From Kroppenstedtia eburnea (GTDB lineage Bacteria > Bacillota > Bacilli > Thermoactinomycetales > DSM-45169), in contig NZ_CP048103.1 of NCBI RefSeq assembly GCF_013282215.1, positions 2,480,001 through 2,544,000 of the forward strand: a stretch of 64,000 bases of DNA, given 5' to 3'. Below the pieces are notes generated by a model, which searched no databases, had not been told where the DNA came from, and saw only the letters and a list, made by a program, of their open reading frames with translations. Below are positions 7,571 to 15,463 of the stretch, piece by piece. The translations under genes were made by a program, and so were the position numbers. Every line of letters starts with the position of its first letter. Positions within the stretch are counted from its first letter, which is position 1.

Positions 7571-8665
7571 TCAAGCATCCACATCCCCCAAAACAATATC
7601 GACCGCACCGAGAATCGCGATCAGATTGGCCACGTTTTCACCTTCCAGGAGGTGTGGAAGAATTTGCAGGTTACTGAAGGAGGGCCGTTTCCAATGAAGG
7701 CGCCAGGGCTTGTCTTTCCCTTTGCTGACGAGATGGATCCCCAGTTCGCCCCGGGGATTTTCCACCGCTGAGTAGACCTCTCCCGCCGGGGGTCGGATCA
7801 CCCGTGAAATTTTGGCCATGATCGGCCCGTCGGGAATCCCTTCCACTGCCTGCTCCACGATCCGGAGGGATTGTAAGATCTCTTCCATGCGAAGGAAGAA
7901 CCTGTCCCGGCAGTCCCCGTCGGTGGAGACGGGAATATCAAAATCGAAGCGGTCGTATATGGAATAGGGGCGATCCCTGCGCAGATCCCGTTTTACCCCG
8001 GTACATCGCAGGTTGGCTCCGGACAGACCGTACTCCACCGCCGTCCGGGCGTCATAACGGCCCACCCCCTTCACCCGGGCTTGGAAAATCTCGTTTCCGC
8101 CCACCAGGTCCATATACACCTGATGTTGTTGCCGCAGATAAGTGATGAGGTCTTTCACCTTTTCCAACCAGCCGTCCGGCGCATCCCACTTCACACCGCC
8201 CACCCGCATGTAATTGTAGGTGAGACGGGCCCCGCACAGCTCATTGAACAACTCGACGATCTTCTCCCGGTCCTTGAAAGCATACAGAAACGGACTCAAC
8301 GCCCCGATATCCAGAAGATACGTACCGAACCAGACCAGATGGCTGGCCACCCGGTTCAACTCGGTGGTGATCACTCGGAGGTACTCCGCCCGTTCCGGAA
8401 TCTCCAGCTCCATCAGCTTTTCCACAGCGAGGACGACTGCGTGATTGTTGTTCATCGCATTGAGATAGTCCATCCGGTCCGTGTAGGGGATAATCTGGTT
8501 GTAAGTCAGATCCTCCGCCAGTTTTTCCGTTCCCCGGTGGAGATAACCGATCCGGGGTTGGGCCTCCCGGATGATTTCTCCGTCGATCCGCAGGACCAGC
8601 CGGAACACCCCGTGGGTACTCGGGTGTTGCGGACCCACGTTCAACAGCATCTCTTCCGTTCGCAA
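7571..8665 (-). CDS. nuoD: NADH-quinone oxidoreductase subunit D (NuoD), stand-alone
   Basis: A 364-residue homologue of the 49-kDa complex I subunit. It starts with the family signature LNVGPQHPSTHGVFR, continues with YLHRGTEKLAED, YTDRMDYLNAMNNNHA and VHR/RIPDGPI-like stretches, and ends ...LIAILGAVDIVLGDVDA. Length and ends are complete. TTG at 8665 follows GGGAGGGAG; the ATG at 8686 lacks a ribosome site. No other nuo gene lies within the window, which is unusual because NuoD works only as part of the complex. It is preceded immediately by a cysteine hydrolase gene and has its own terminator. Confidence 0.9.
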   Translation of the reverse strand: MRTEEMLLNVGPQHPSTHGVFRLVLRIDGEIIREAQPRIGYLHRGTEKLAEDLTYNQIIPYTDRMDYLNAMNNNHAVVLAVEKLMELEIPERAEYLRVITTELNRVASHLVWFGTYLLDIGALSPFLYAFKDREKIVELFNELCGARLTYNYMRVGGVKWDAPDGWLEKVKDLITYLRQQHQVYMDLVGGNEIFQARVKGVGRYDARTAVEYGLSGANLRCTGVKRDLRRDRPYSIYDRFDFDIPVSTDGDCRDRFFLRMEEILQSLRIVEQAVEGIPDGPIMAKISRVIRPPAGEVYSAVENPRGELGIHLVSKGKDKPWRLHWKRPSFSNLQILPHLLEGENVANLIAILGAVDIVLGDVDA

Positions 8666-8686
8666 GCTCGTCTCCCTCCCTCTCAT

Positions 8687-9418
8687 TCAGTCCACTTGAA
8701 TGGTGCGAACCACCTCAACCCCATTCAGTTTCATGTGGTAGAGAAACACGTGATCCATGAACTCCCCGTCATGGGCATGGGCACCGATGGACTTCGCCGT
8801 TTCAACGGGGGTATCGAAGGTTCGGGTGTGTTCAGCGGAAACCACCACCCGGACGTCGGCATCGTGTTCGTTTGCCAACAGTCGGATGCCCGTGGCGTTT
8901 TGATAGATGCAGAGATCCGTGCAATCCCCGGTCACCACAAAGGTGGCGGGACCTTCCCGGAAAACCCCTTCCAAAAATTCAAAAAAACGCAGACCCTCCG
9001 CATCCCTGCCAAACAGACCGTTGGTGGCATTCTTGCGAAACAGTCTGGCACCAGGCGCTTCCAGAAAGGGACGAAGCTCTTTGACCGTGTCGGCTTCAGT
9101 TGTGCCGCTTACACAATGGGGTGGAAAGGAACCGAATTCCACAGCATTCAGCGTGTGATCATCCTGCAGAAAAATCAAATTTTGGCGGGGAATCCCTTGA
9201 CTGACCGAGAACTGTGCCAGTTGGCGCACCGGTTCCACCATCTCAGCCACCCGGTCGGAGGCCAAGGCTCCTTCTTCACAAAATCCATTGATAATATCAA
9301 CGAACACAAGATAAAGCCGCTCGGCTCCCGCTTGCTCCAACAACCTGGAAGCCTGAAGTGTCGGCAAGCCGGAAAGATCCGCTTCCATATAATTCAGAAA
9401 TTCCTTGTACTTGTTCAT
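8687..9418 (-). CDS. isochorismatase-family cysteine hydrolase, nicotinamidase-like
   Basis: A 243-residue cysteine hydrolase. The catalytic triad is visible as Asp41 (VFVDIINGF), Lys129 (FRKNATNG) and Cys170 (GDCTDLCIYQ), with a likely metal-binding DDHT segment at 86-89. By family it most likely deamidates nicotinamide to nicotinate in NAD salvage, but other isochorismatase-like substrates are possible. The stop codon is two bases from the nuoD in-frame ATG and 21 bases before its likely start, so the two are one operon. A link between NAD recycling and an NADH dehydrogenase subunit is suggestive only. Confidence 0.85.
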   Translation of the reverse strand: MNKYKEFLNYMEADLSGLPTLQASRLLEQAGAERLYLVFVDIINGFCEEGALASDRVAEMVEPVRQLAQFSVSQGIPRQNLIFLQDDHTLNAVEFGSFPPHCVSGTTEADTVKELRPFLEAPGARLFRKNATNGLFGRDAEGLRFFEFLEGVFREGPATFVVTGDCTDLCIYQNATGIRLLANEHDADVRVVVSAEHTRTFDTPVETAKSIGAHAHDGEFMDHVFLYHMKLNGVEVVRTIQVD

Positions 9419-9519
9419 TTCGCAGTCTCTCTCCCTATCCGTTTTCGTCCTTCATCTTACCATGAAAGCGCTGTGGTTTCCATGCCTGGAAAATCGGCCA
9501 ATCCATGGGAGGGAATAAG

Positions 9520-9546
9520 TAAAACCCGCATAACCGCGGGTTTTTG
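9520..9546 (-). terminator. intrinsic terminator of the M42 peptidase gene
   Basis: Stem AAACCCGC / GCGGGTTT with T-rich flanks on both strands, directly after the stop codon at 9549. It can work in both directions. Confidence 0.85.
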
Positions 9547-9548
9547 GA

Positions 9549-10610
9549 TCAACCGTCAAAGCCGAAAGAGTCCACTGTCTCCGAGTCCAACTTTCGGACC
9601 ACTGCCGTCAGCAACTTGACGGAATGCTCGATATCACTTTTGCTGGCCATGGACACATGGCTGTGAATATAGCGGGCGGGGACTCCGATCACTACGGAAG
9701 GCACTCCCCGGCGGTGGAGATGAAATCTGCCCGCATCCGTTCCTCCTCCGGTCATCGTATCCACCTGATATGGAATCTGATGTTCCTCGGCTGTCTCGAT
9801 CACCAGGTTGCGCAGGCGGATATTGGGGATCATGGTGGCATCGAGGAAGGTGATCAAGGGACCGCCGCCCAATCGGGGTTTGTCGCCATCACTCCCCGGA
9901 CCGTCCTCGGCGATCCCCACATCGAGGGCAAAAGCCACATCAGGCTCTGTCGCGTAGGGAGCGGTGTTGGCTCCCCGCAGACCCACTTCTTCCTGGACGG
10001 TGGCACCTGCAACCACGGTGTTGGGATGGTCTTCCTCCTTCAGCCGTTTCAGAGTTTCCAAAGCGAGATAGCATCCAAAACGGTTGTCCAAGGCCTTTGC
10101 CAGGATCGTATCGTGGTCGGGCATCATCTCGAAGGGGCAGATGGGGACGACGGGATCCCCCACTCTGATTCCCCACTTTTTCACCTGCTCCGCATCCTTG
10201 GCTCCCACATCGATGTACATTTCCCGCATCGGATAGACTTTGGTCCGTTCTTCCGCCGTCAACAGATGTGGAGGTTTGGAGCCGATCACCCCGGTGAAAT
10301 TTCTTTTTTCGGTCATCACCGTCACCCGCTGGGAAAGGAGAACCTGATCCCACCACCCTCCCAAGGGGGTGAAGTAGAGATAACCGTTCTTGCTGATTTT
10401 CGTCACCATGAATCCCACTTCATCCAGATGGCCTGCCAACAGGATTCTGGGATTCTCCCGGGATCCTTTCTTCTCCCCGAAGATACTGCCCATCTGGTCG
10501 GTCACCAACCGACTGCCTTGTTGTTCCAACTCCCGGCGCATGATTTGCCGGACTTCCCCCTCAAACCCCGAAACGCCCTTCGCTTCAGTCAACTCCTTTA
10601 ACAGTTCCAT
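9549..10610 (-). CDS. M42 family aminopeptidase/endoglucanase-like metallopeptidase
   Basis: A 353-residue M42 peptidase of normal length. Metal-site and catalytic motifs are visible: AGHLDEVGFMV, AKALDNRFGCYLALE, ATVQEEVGLRGA (catalytic Glu pair) and ALDVGIAEDGPG, with a C-terminal IHSHVSMASKSD. These cytosolic dodecameric, dinuclear-metal enzymes trim N-terminal residues from peptides. GAGGG precedes the ATG. It is transcribed alone, away from repeat copies B and C, which fill the DNA upstream. Confidence 0.92.
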   Translation of the reverse strand: MELLKELTEAKGVSGFEGEVRQIMRRELEQQGSRLVTDQMGSIFGEKKGSRENPRILLAGHLDEVGFMVTKISKNGYLYFTPLGGWWDQVLLSQRVTVMTEKRNFTGVIGSKPPHLLTAEERTKVYPMREMYIDVGAKDAEQVKKWGIRVGDPVVPICPFEMMPDHDTILAKALDNRFGCYLALETLKRLKEEDHPNTVVAGATVQEEVGLRGANTAPYATEPDVAFALDVGIAEDGPGSDGDKPRLGGGPLITFLDATMIPNIRLRNLVIETAEEHQIPYQVDTMTGGGTDAGRFHLHRRGVPSVVIGVPARYIHSHVSMASKSDIEHSVKLLTAVVRKLDSETVDSFGFDG

Positions 10611-10689
10611 GGGAGACCCTCACCTTTCTTTGGTTTTCCGCTTTGATTCCCCCCTATTATGGTTGACTCCGGCTCTTTTTATGAACAAC

Positions 10690-10924
10690 CTAGAAGCGTT
10701 GTGATTTATGCGTTCATGGCCGGTCGGGATTGGGTTTCACATGTCGTTTTCGTTGTTCTGACGATCCAAAATCACTCCATGTGAAACCCAACCCTCCCTA
10801 CATAGCGAGACCGGGTGCGAAAGCCCCCCGGCGAGACTTGTGCTGGTGAGTGCATAGCGAAACCGGGAACGGAGTGACCTGGCGAGACTTGTGCCCTATG
10901 GGTATGAATGGCTTTTTCAATTAG
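10690..10924 (+). repeat. interspersed repeat copy B (two internal modules)
   Basis: Left end CTAGAAGCGTTGTGA, internal arms 10730-10743 and 10778-10794, then two tandem modules of about 43 nt (10801-10843 and 10853-10895, joined by TGGTGAGTG), then a right end decayed to TTTTTCAATTAG. Together with copy C it fills almost all of the 620-bp gap between the M42 gene and the secreted protein gene. The roughly 110 bp between the two copies hold no recognisable feature. Confidence 0.95.
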
Positions 10925-11037
10925 TGAGTCCTGTCCGATGGGACAAAATCATGTTCTTGCAAAGGCCCAGTTTCTGGCTGATCACAACCCTGACATCGAC
11001 ACATATTTCTTCTTCTTCCTCATCAAACTAGAAGCAT

Positions 11038-11216
11038 TGTGATTTACTGCGTTTGAAGGCGGTCGGGATTGGGTTTCACATTCCATTCCGTTGTTCTTCC
11101 GAGCCAAAGTCATTCCATGTGAAACCCAACCCTCCGTGCATAGCGAGACCCGGAACGAAGTGACCTTGGCGAGACTTGTGCCCTATGGGTATGACGGGTT
11201 TTTCACAACGCTTTAG
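11038..11216 (+). repeat. interspersed repeat copy C (one internal module)
   Basis: Left end CTAGAAGCATTGTGA, internal inverted repeat, one module and right end TTTTTCACAACGCTTTA. It ends only 18 bases before the likely start codon of the secreted protein, so it supplies that gene's upstream region. Confidence 0.95.
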
Positions 11217-11233
11217 CGACAGAGGTGATCCCG

Positions 11234-12904
11234 GTGGCCCACTCCCGAAAACTGTCCTGCATCGCCCTCATGCTTCTTCTTCTCATTCTCTGTGCTGCAA
11301 CTCTTCATCCAAATCTTTGGACCGGTGGGACAACCAACCCCATGACGGCTTTGGCCCATCCATCCCCTCCCTCCCCCTTCCTTGGGGATTATGCTGGAGA
11401 ATTGCGGGAACCCCGCCCCCGAAAGGACGGGGTTCGTCATGTGGACACCCCCAGGCTGATTCAAAAATTGAAAGAACTCGGTGTGACACATTACTTCTAT
11501 TTGATCTGGCATGCCCCCACCGACTGGGACGATCTTCGCCATGAATTTCTGCCTGCCGCCCGACAGGCGGGGATCGATGTCTGGGTTTACCTGGTCCCCC
11601 CTTCAGAGTCCCGCCGGATCCAATCGGAACCCTTTGGAACCGATTATGTCGCTTGGTTCCGGGCCATCGGCAGCCTGTCCCGGCATTACGCAAATCTCAA
11701 AGGCATCGTCATGGATGACTTCAATCACAACCTTTCCTTTTTCACTCCGGAATACGTGTCCAGGATGAAACAAGCCGGAAAAAAGATCAACCCTGATCTG
11801 TTGTTTTACCCGCAGATCTACTACACAGCGCTTCACTCCCACTTTCTGAAAAAGTATCGCTCCCTGTTTGATGGAGTGGTGATGACTTTTCGGGACGGCA
11901 AATACCGAAACACCCAAAGAACCCGGGATCTGGAGGATCAAGCCAGCAAAGCCTCCCGGCTTCTCAACCGGGAGGGACTGCCCTTGATCCTGATGGTTCA
12001 TGCGAGCAAATTGTCGGCCACCCCGTCTCATCCATCTGCACGCTATGTCGACCGAAGCCTGCGGGCCGGTCTCCGACAGCTCCACCACGGAAACATCCAG
12101 GGCCTGGTCACCTATGTCCTGCACAAGGAATGGTTTCCCGAAAGACGGGATCGAACCGCATACAGCGGTTACGGTTACGGTTCTCTCTTCATCCCCTCCG
12201 GTCCTTCTCCCGCCCCCGGTGACAAGGGGGAGATCCGACAGCGCATCCGGCCCGGACCCTCGGGAGAATACAGGCTTCGCTTCCACCACATGAGCGTCTA
12301 TCCCCGGAATCTCCGAAAAGGAGAATACGTGAAACAGCTTCTGATCGGTAATCGTGTGGTATGGGAAGAGGACGTCCGGGCGGGGCGGGTGGAAGAGTGG
12401 AAACGGAAAACCCTGAATCTGACCCCTCACCTCCGGGGAAAAAAGAAAACCAGTCTCACCATGAGACTGGTACGAAAACAGGGAAAGTCCCCCACCTGGC
12501 TCTATATCGGCTTCGATCGACTGGATCCACTGGGGTTTCAGCTGACCCATGCCGATTTTGAAGAGCCCTCGGGCTGGTCCTATCGCTCCAACCATCCGGC
12601 AGTGATCGGGGAGACCCTCATCTACGACCCGAATCGCCGTCTGCGGGTCTATCTGATCACCATGATGATGTACCATACTTTCCATCTGTATCATCAGATC
12701 TCATCCTCCGGTCCTCCCCCGCTGCAGGGGATGGCGGATTCCATGTTGCAATCCGTCATCGGGGGCCGGACCCAACATGTCTGTCGCGATCTGGAGCTGC
12801 TGAAAAAAGCGTTGGAACAGGATGACACACTGCCTTCTTCCCAAAGAGAGACATGGATCAACCAAATCGACCGGCTGGACCGGATCCTGACCATCAACCC
12901 TTGA
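11234..12904 (+). CDS. secreted protein of unknown function, 556 aa
   Basis: Not recognised as a named family. A signal-peptide-like hydrophobic stretch (CIALMLLLLILCAATL) follows a basic N-terminus. Residues about 60-300 look like a TIM barrel, with alternating strands such as THYFYLIWHAPTDWDD, DVWVYLVPP and LKGIVMDDFNHN. That last motif has paired aspartates as found at glycosidase active sites. Residues about 330-430 look like a beta-sandwich, and the rest is helical. An extracytoplasmic carbohydrate-active role is inference. GTG at 11234 is preferred, behind AGAGGTGAT; GTG 11225 would lack a site. A terminator follows. Confidence 0.75.
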   Translation: MAHSRKLSCIALMLLLLILCAATLHPNLWTGGTTNPMTALAHPSPPSPFLGDYAGELREPRPRKDGVRHVDTPRLIQKLKELGVTHYFYLIWHAPTDWDDLRHEFLPAARQAGIDVWVYLVPPSESRRIQSEPFGTDYVAWFRAIGSLSRHYANLKGIVMDDFNHNLSFFTPEYVSRMKQAGKKINPDLLFYPQIYYTALHSHFLKKYRSLFDGVVMTFRDGKYRNTQRTRDLEDQASKASRLLNREGLPLILMVHASKLSATPSHPSARYVDRSLRAGLRQLHHGNIQGLVTYVLHKEWFPERRDRTAYSGYGYGSLFIPSGPSPAPGDKGEIRQRIRPGPSGEYRLRFHHMSVYPRNLRKGEYVKQLLIGNRVVWEEDVRAGRVEEWKRKTLNLTPHLRGKKKTSLTMRLVRKQGKSPTWLYIGFDRLDPLGFQLTHADFEEPSGWSYRSNHPAVIGETLIYDPNRRLRVYLITMMMYHTFHLYHQISSSGPPPLQGMADSMLQSVIGGRTQHVCRDLELLKKALEQDDTLPSSQRETWINQIDRLDRILTINP

Positions 12905-12935
12905 CAAAAGCCCCCGGGCATGACCGGGGGCTTTG
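12905..12935 (+). terminator. intrinsic terminator of the secreted protein gene
   Basis: Stem AGCCCCCGG / CCGGGGGCT with a six-base loop immediately follows the stop codon. The T run is short. Confidence 0.82.
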
Positions 12936-12983
12936 TTGATGACAAAGGGACACCATTCTTAGATTGTATTCCGATCCGGTTCA

Positions 12984-13049
12984 TCAGGAGAGAAAATCGG
13001 CCAGCGCCCCGAGCGCCACACCGGAAAGGTAGGACAGAATCCACCACAT
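12984..13049 (-). CDS. candidate 21-aa single-span membrane peptide
   Basis: A short frame beginning MWWILSYLSGVALGALADF is predicted from an ATG preceded, eight bases upstream, by GGGAGGAG. That is a stronger ribosome site than many real genes here have. The peptide is a single hydrophobic helix with a Trp pair at the N-terminus and an acidic end, and it resembles the general style of small respiratory-complex or sporulation membrane peptides. No family is assigned. It is read away from the secreted protein gene and follows the gene at 13082-13369. Confidence 0.45.
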   Translation of the reverse strand: MWWILSYLSGVALGALADFLS

Positions 13050-13081
13050 GGGTTGCACTCCTCCCGCAAAAGGGTTGGTTT

Positions 13082-13369
13082 TTATTGCAGTCTGTTTTGA
13101 AAATCTTCATCCAGAAAGTTGTCAAAGCCATCTGCAATGGCCAATTCATTTTCCAGGAGGTTGATCACATTTCCGTAGTAGGCGGCGGCTTCCGCTTCCA
13201 TACCCTGATTGATCATACTCCGGTAGGTGTCATAGCTCTCCCGCAACAACCGGAAGTTGTTATAAAAGCTCTCCTCAGTGAGAATCGGCGGACGGTGATC
13301 CCCCTCTTCGGACCAAAAAGTCTTGTAACGCTCCAGATAAGCTTGATATGTGGAAAAGTCGTCAGACAT
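13082..13369 (-). CDS. hypothetical protein, 95 aa
   Basis: Not recognised. An acidic, helical, aromatic-rich soluble protein (YQAYLERYKTFW, YNNFRLLRESYDTYRSM, NVINLLENELAIADGFDNF). ATG at 13369 is preferred because AAAGGA lies eight bases upstream; ATG 13378 does not have one. The spacing and strand suggest cotranscription with the small membrane peptide downstream. Confidence 0.7.
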   Translation of the reverse strand: MSDDFSTYQAYLERYKTFWSEEGDHRPPILTEESFYNNFRLLRESYDTYRSMINQGMEAEAAAYYGNVINLLENELAIADGFDNFLDEDFQNRLQ

Positions 13370-13413
13370 GGAAGACATCCTTTGGAATTGGGTTGATTAT
13401 AGCCTGCCGTTAT

Positions 13414-13953
13414 TCACGTGGTTTTATGCTCAGGCAGACACCCGATCCGGAGACTCCATTCTTTGTTCCGGGAAGACCCCGCCCCGAGGCGGATCCTCAC
13501 TTCCCCGGAAGTGAAATAGACGGCTTCTTCCTCCTCCCAACGGTTCAGCCGTACAGACAGACGGCTGAAAGAAGTACCACCGGGAGGTATATGAAGATGA
13601 GTGAAGGGTTTCTCCCGCTCCCGGTCCAAACAGGGAAATCTCCGGGACACCGTTCCGGTTCGAAGAACCAAGTAAACCCACTGCAGTGTGATCGGGACGG
13701 GGGATGAGTTCACCCAGCGAAGGTCCAGGTCGATAAAAAGGACATGGGCCGAGACGCGGGAAGAAACAGGAACCAATCCTCTCTTCCCATCATCGGCCCA
13801 TGTGTAACAACGAACCTGACAATCCAGGAGCATCGGGTTGACCCGCTCCCTCCGCTGCAACCATTCCTTCATCCCATTGAGCAATAATCCCACCATCCCA
13901 CCGATGACCGCGGTAACCAGGACCGCCCACCACCCATCCTTCATCCGGTCCAC
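13414..13953 (-). CDS. hypothetical membrane-anchored protein, 179 aa
   Basis: Not recognised. An N-terminal transmembrane helix (WWAVLVTAVIGGMVGLLLNG) is followed by a basic stretch (KEWLQRRER). About 140 residues of beta-rich sequence come next (VSAHVLFIDLDLRWVNSSPVPITLQWVYLVL), resembling an immunoglobulin-like or beta-sandwich domain on the inner or outer face. It is monocistronic by spacing, with the SGNH hydrolase gene upstream on the same strand. Confidence 0.68.
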   Translation of the reverse strand: MDRMKDGWWAVLVTAVIGGMVGLLLNGMKEWLQRRERVNPMLLDCQVRCYTWADDGKRGLVPVSSRVSAHVLFIDLDLRWVNSSPVPITLQWVYLVLRTGTVSRRFPCLDREREKPFTHLHIPPGGTSFSRLSVRLNRWEEEEAVYFTSGEVRIRLGAGSSRNKEWSLRIGCLPEHKTT

Positions 13954-14004
13954 CCCGTTTCCGGAAGGATTTGGTATAACCCTATGCGATCATCTCGCCC
14001 GCTA

Positions 14005-14823
14005 CTACCCTGCACTGGCGGAGACGGACCGATTGGCGCGGATTTCTTCCAGAATTCCCTCAGCCATCCATCTGTATCCCCGATCGTTGGGATGAATTTC
14101 ATCGGACAGCCAGTTTCCTTTCCCGGCCATCAACCGATCGGTCACATCCACCACATGGGTGAGCCGGCAGGAGTACGCCACCTCTTTCATCCCGATATTC
14201 CAGCTCTTCAGCAAGCGATTGGACACCTTGAAAAATGGCTCGTCGGGTAATACCGGATTGTAAAGGGAGGTGATCAAGATCGGGGCTTCCTGGTTGAGAG
14301 CCCGGATTTCCGTCAGAATGGCAGCCAGATTTTTTTTGTATCCCGACTGAATCCGGTTAAAATCCGTCAGGATCCGAAGAGGGTCATGATCCTGAAGGGC
14401 CGCCTTCAACAGATCATTCCCCCCGATGGTCAGGGAAATTAAATCCGCCTCCCGGATCTCCTGCCGGATGTTCCGAGTCTGGATATAACCGGTCAGTTGC
14501 TTCGATGTCTGTCCGATCACCCCTCGATTGATCAAATGGAGAGGGATATCATCTTCGGCCAATCCTCTGGCCACCAGTGAGCTGTATCCATGGGAACCCG
14601 ATTTTTCCGATCCAAATCCCCGGGCGACGGAATCCCCCAGTACGAGGTAGTTCAGCTCCGCCTTTTCCTCTGCTTTTTCTTGCAAATGGTTTAAGATGTT
14701 CTCTTGCGTCACCATCGTCGGTTCAGGGGGCGACTCGGCAAACATCCGTTGAAGCAAGGGATAAAATTTAACCACGGGGAAAATGAGGGAGAGGCTGACA
14801 GCCACCCAGATCCACCTCTTCAT
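14005..14823 (-). CDS. SGNH/GDSL-family hydrolase, membrane anchored
   Basis: A 272-residue protein with an N-terminal signal anchor (KRWIWVAVSLSLIFPVV) and an SGNH esterase domain. Block I is LNYLVLGDSVARGFGSEKSG with the nucleophilic Ser. Block III is ISLTIGGNDLLKA with Gly-Asn-Asp. Block V is LSDEIHPNDRGY with Asp/His. It is probably an extracytoplasmic esterase or lipase, substrate unknown. ATG 14823 follows GGAGGGG by seven bases. Confidence 0.88.
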   Translation of the reverse strand: MKRWIWVAVSLSLIFPVVKFYPLLQRMFAESPPEPTMVTQENILNHLQEKAEEKAELNYLVLGDSVARGFGSEKSGSHGYSSLVARGLAEDDIPLHLINRGVIGQTSKQLTGYIQTRNIRQEIREADLISLTIGGNDLLKAALQDHDPLRILTDFNRIQSGYKKNLAAILTEIRALNQEAPILITSLYNPVLPDEPFFKVSNRLLKSWNIGMKEVAYSCRLTHVVDVTDRLMAGKGNWLSDEIHPNDRGYRWMAEGILEEIRANRSVSASAG

Positions 14824-14935
14824 GATGTTGCCCCTCCTTTTCATCCTCAATCAATCAGTTAATCCAATCATACCCAATAACCATGACAGGCCATTATCAA
14901 GAAGATCACAACAAGATCACCCTTCTGTTAAAAAA

Positions 14936-14963
14936 TAAAAACAGCGCCTTGAGCGCTGTTTTT
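14936..14963 (-). terminator. intrinsic terminator of rnpB
   Basis: Stem ACAGCGC / GCGCTGT extended by A/T pairs, with long T runs on both strands. It lies just after the RNase P RNA. Confidence 0.88.
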
Positions 14964-14974
14964 CGATGGTTTAT

Positions 14975-15412
14975 GTAGAGGAAAGCAAACCGTAAGCCGA
15001 GTTCTGTTCTCCAAGTGGTCAGACGGCGTCTGTCGAAACGCCTCCCACCGGCGGAGTGGCAATCATCTGTCTAGGCGATGCATTGCTGCACCGCTCAAGC
15101 GACCTACCCGGGATCACTGCGGGCTACAGCTGCGCCTCTCGGCGCGGATCCCCTATCAGGTCTTGCTCCGGGTGGGGTTTACCTAGCCAACATGTCTCCA
15201 TGTTGCTGGTGCGCTCTTACCGCACCGTTGCATCCTTGCCTGTGGAACCAATGGTTCCCATCGGCGGTCTTCATTTCTGTGGCACTATCCTTAGGGTTGC
15301 CCCCACCGGCCGTTAGCCGGCACCCTGCCCTGTGGAGCTCGGACTTTCCTCCCGTGGGACCTTGCGGTACTCCACCGGCGATTGCCCGGTTTACTCTCCC
15401 TCAACGAGCGAC
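14975..15412 (-). ncRNA. rnpB: RNase P RNA, class A architecture
   Basis: The minus strand holds the universal core: GAGGAAAGTCCGAGCTCC, ACAGGGCAGGGTGCC, CCGCCGATGG, GCGGTAAGAGCGCACC and GGTAAACCCCACCCGGAG near the 3' half, ending AACTCGGCTTACGG. The ends pair as helix P1. The GGGCAGGGTGCC...GGTGGGGGCAACCC region and the CCACCCGGAGCAAG motif follow the class A (E. coli-like) layout, not the class B pattern usual in Bacillales. A promoter lies at 15420-15448 and a terminator at 14936-14963. Ends are approximate. Confidence 0.95.
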
Positions 15413-15419
15413 AGATATA

Positions 15420-15448
15420 ATTGTATCAAACCGTTCCGAGCAAAACAA
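15420..15448 (-). promoter_or_regulatory. promoter of rnpB
   Basis: On the minus strand TTGTTT (15443-15448) and TACAAT (15420-15425) are 17 bases apart. The implied start point is near 15412, where the RNase P RNA begins. Confidence 0.65.
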
Positions 15449-15463
15449 CAACCAATTATTGGG

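Noticed and set aside
8081-9619. Plus-strand frame of 512 codons opposite nuoD and the cysteine hydrolase
   Set aside because: It is antisense to two clear genes with complete motifs. His/Gln-rich composition is typical of such shadows in GC-rich DNA.
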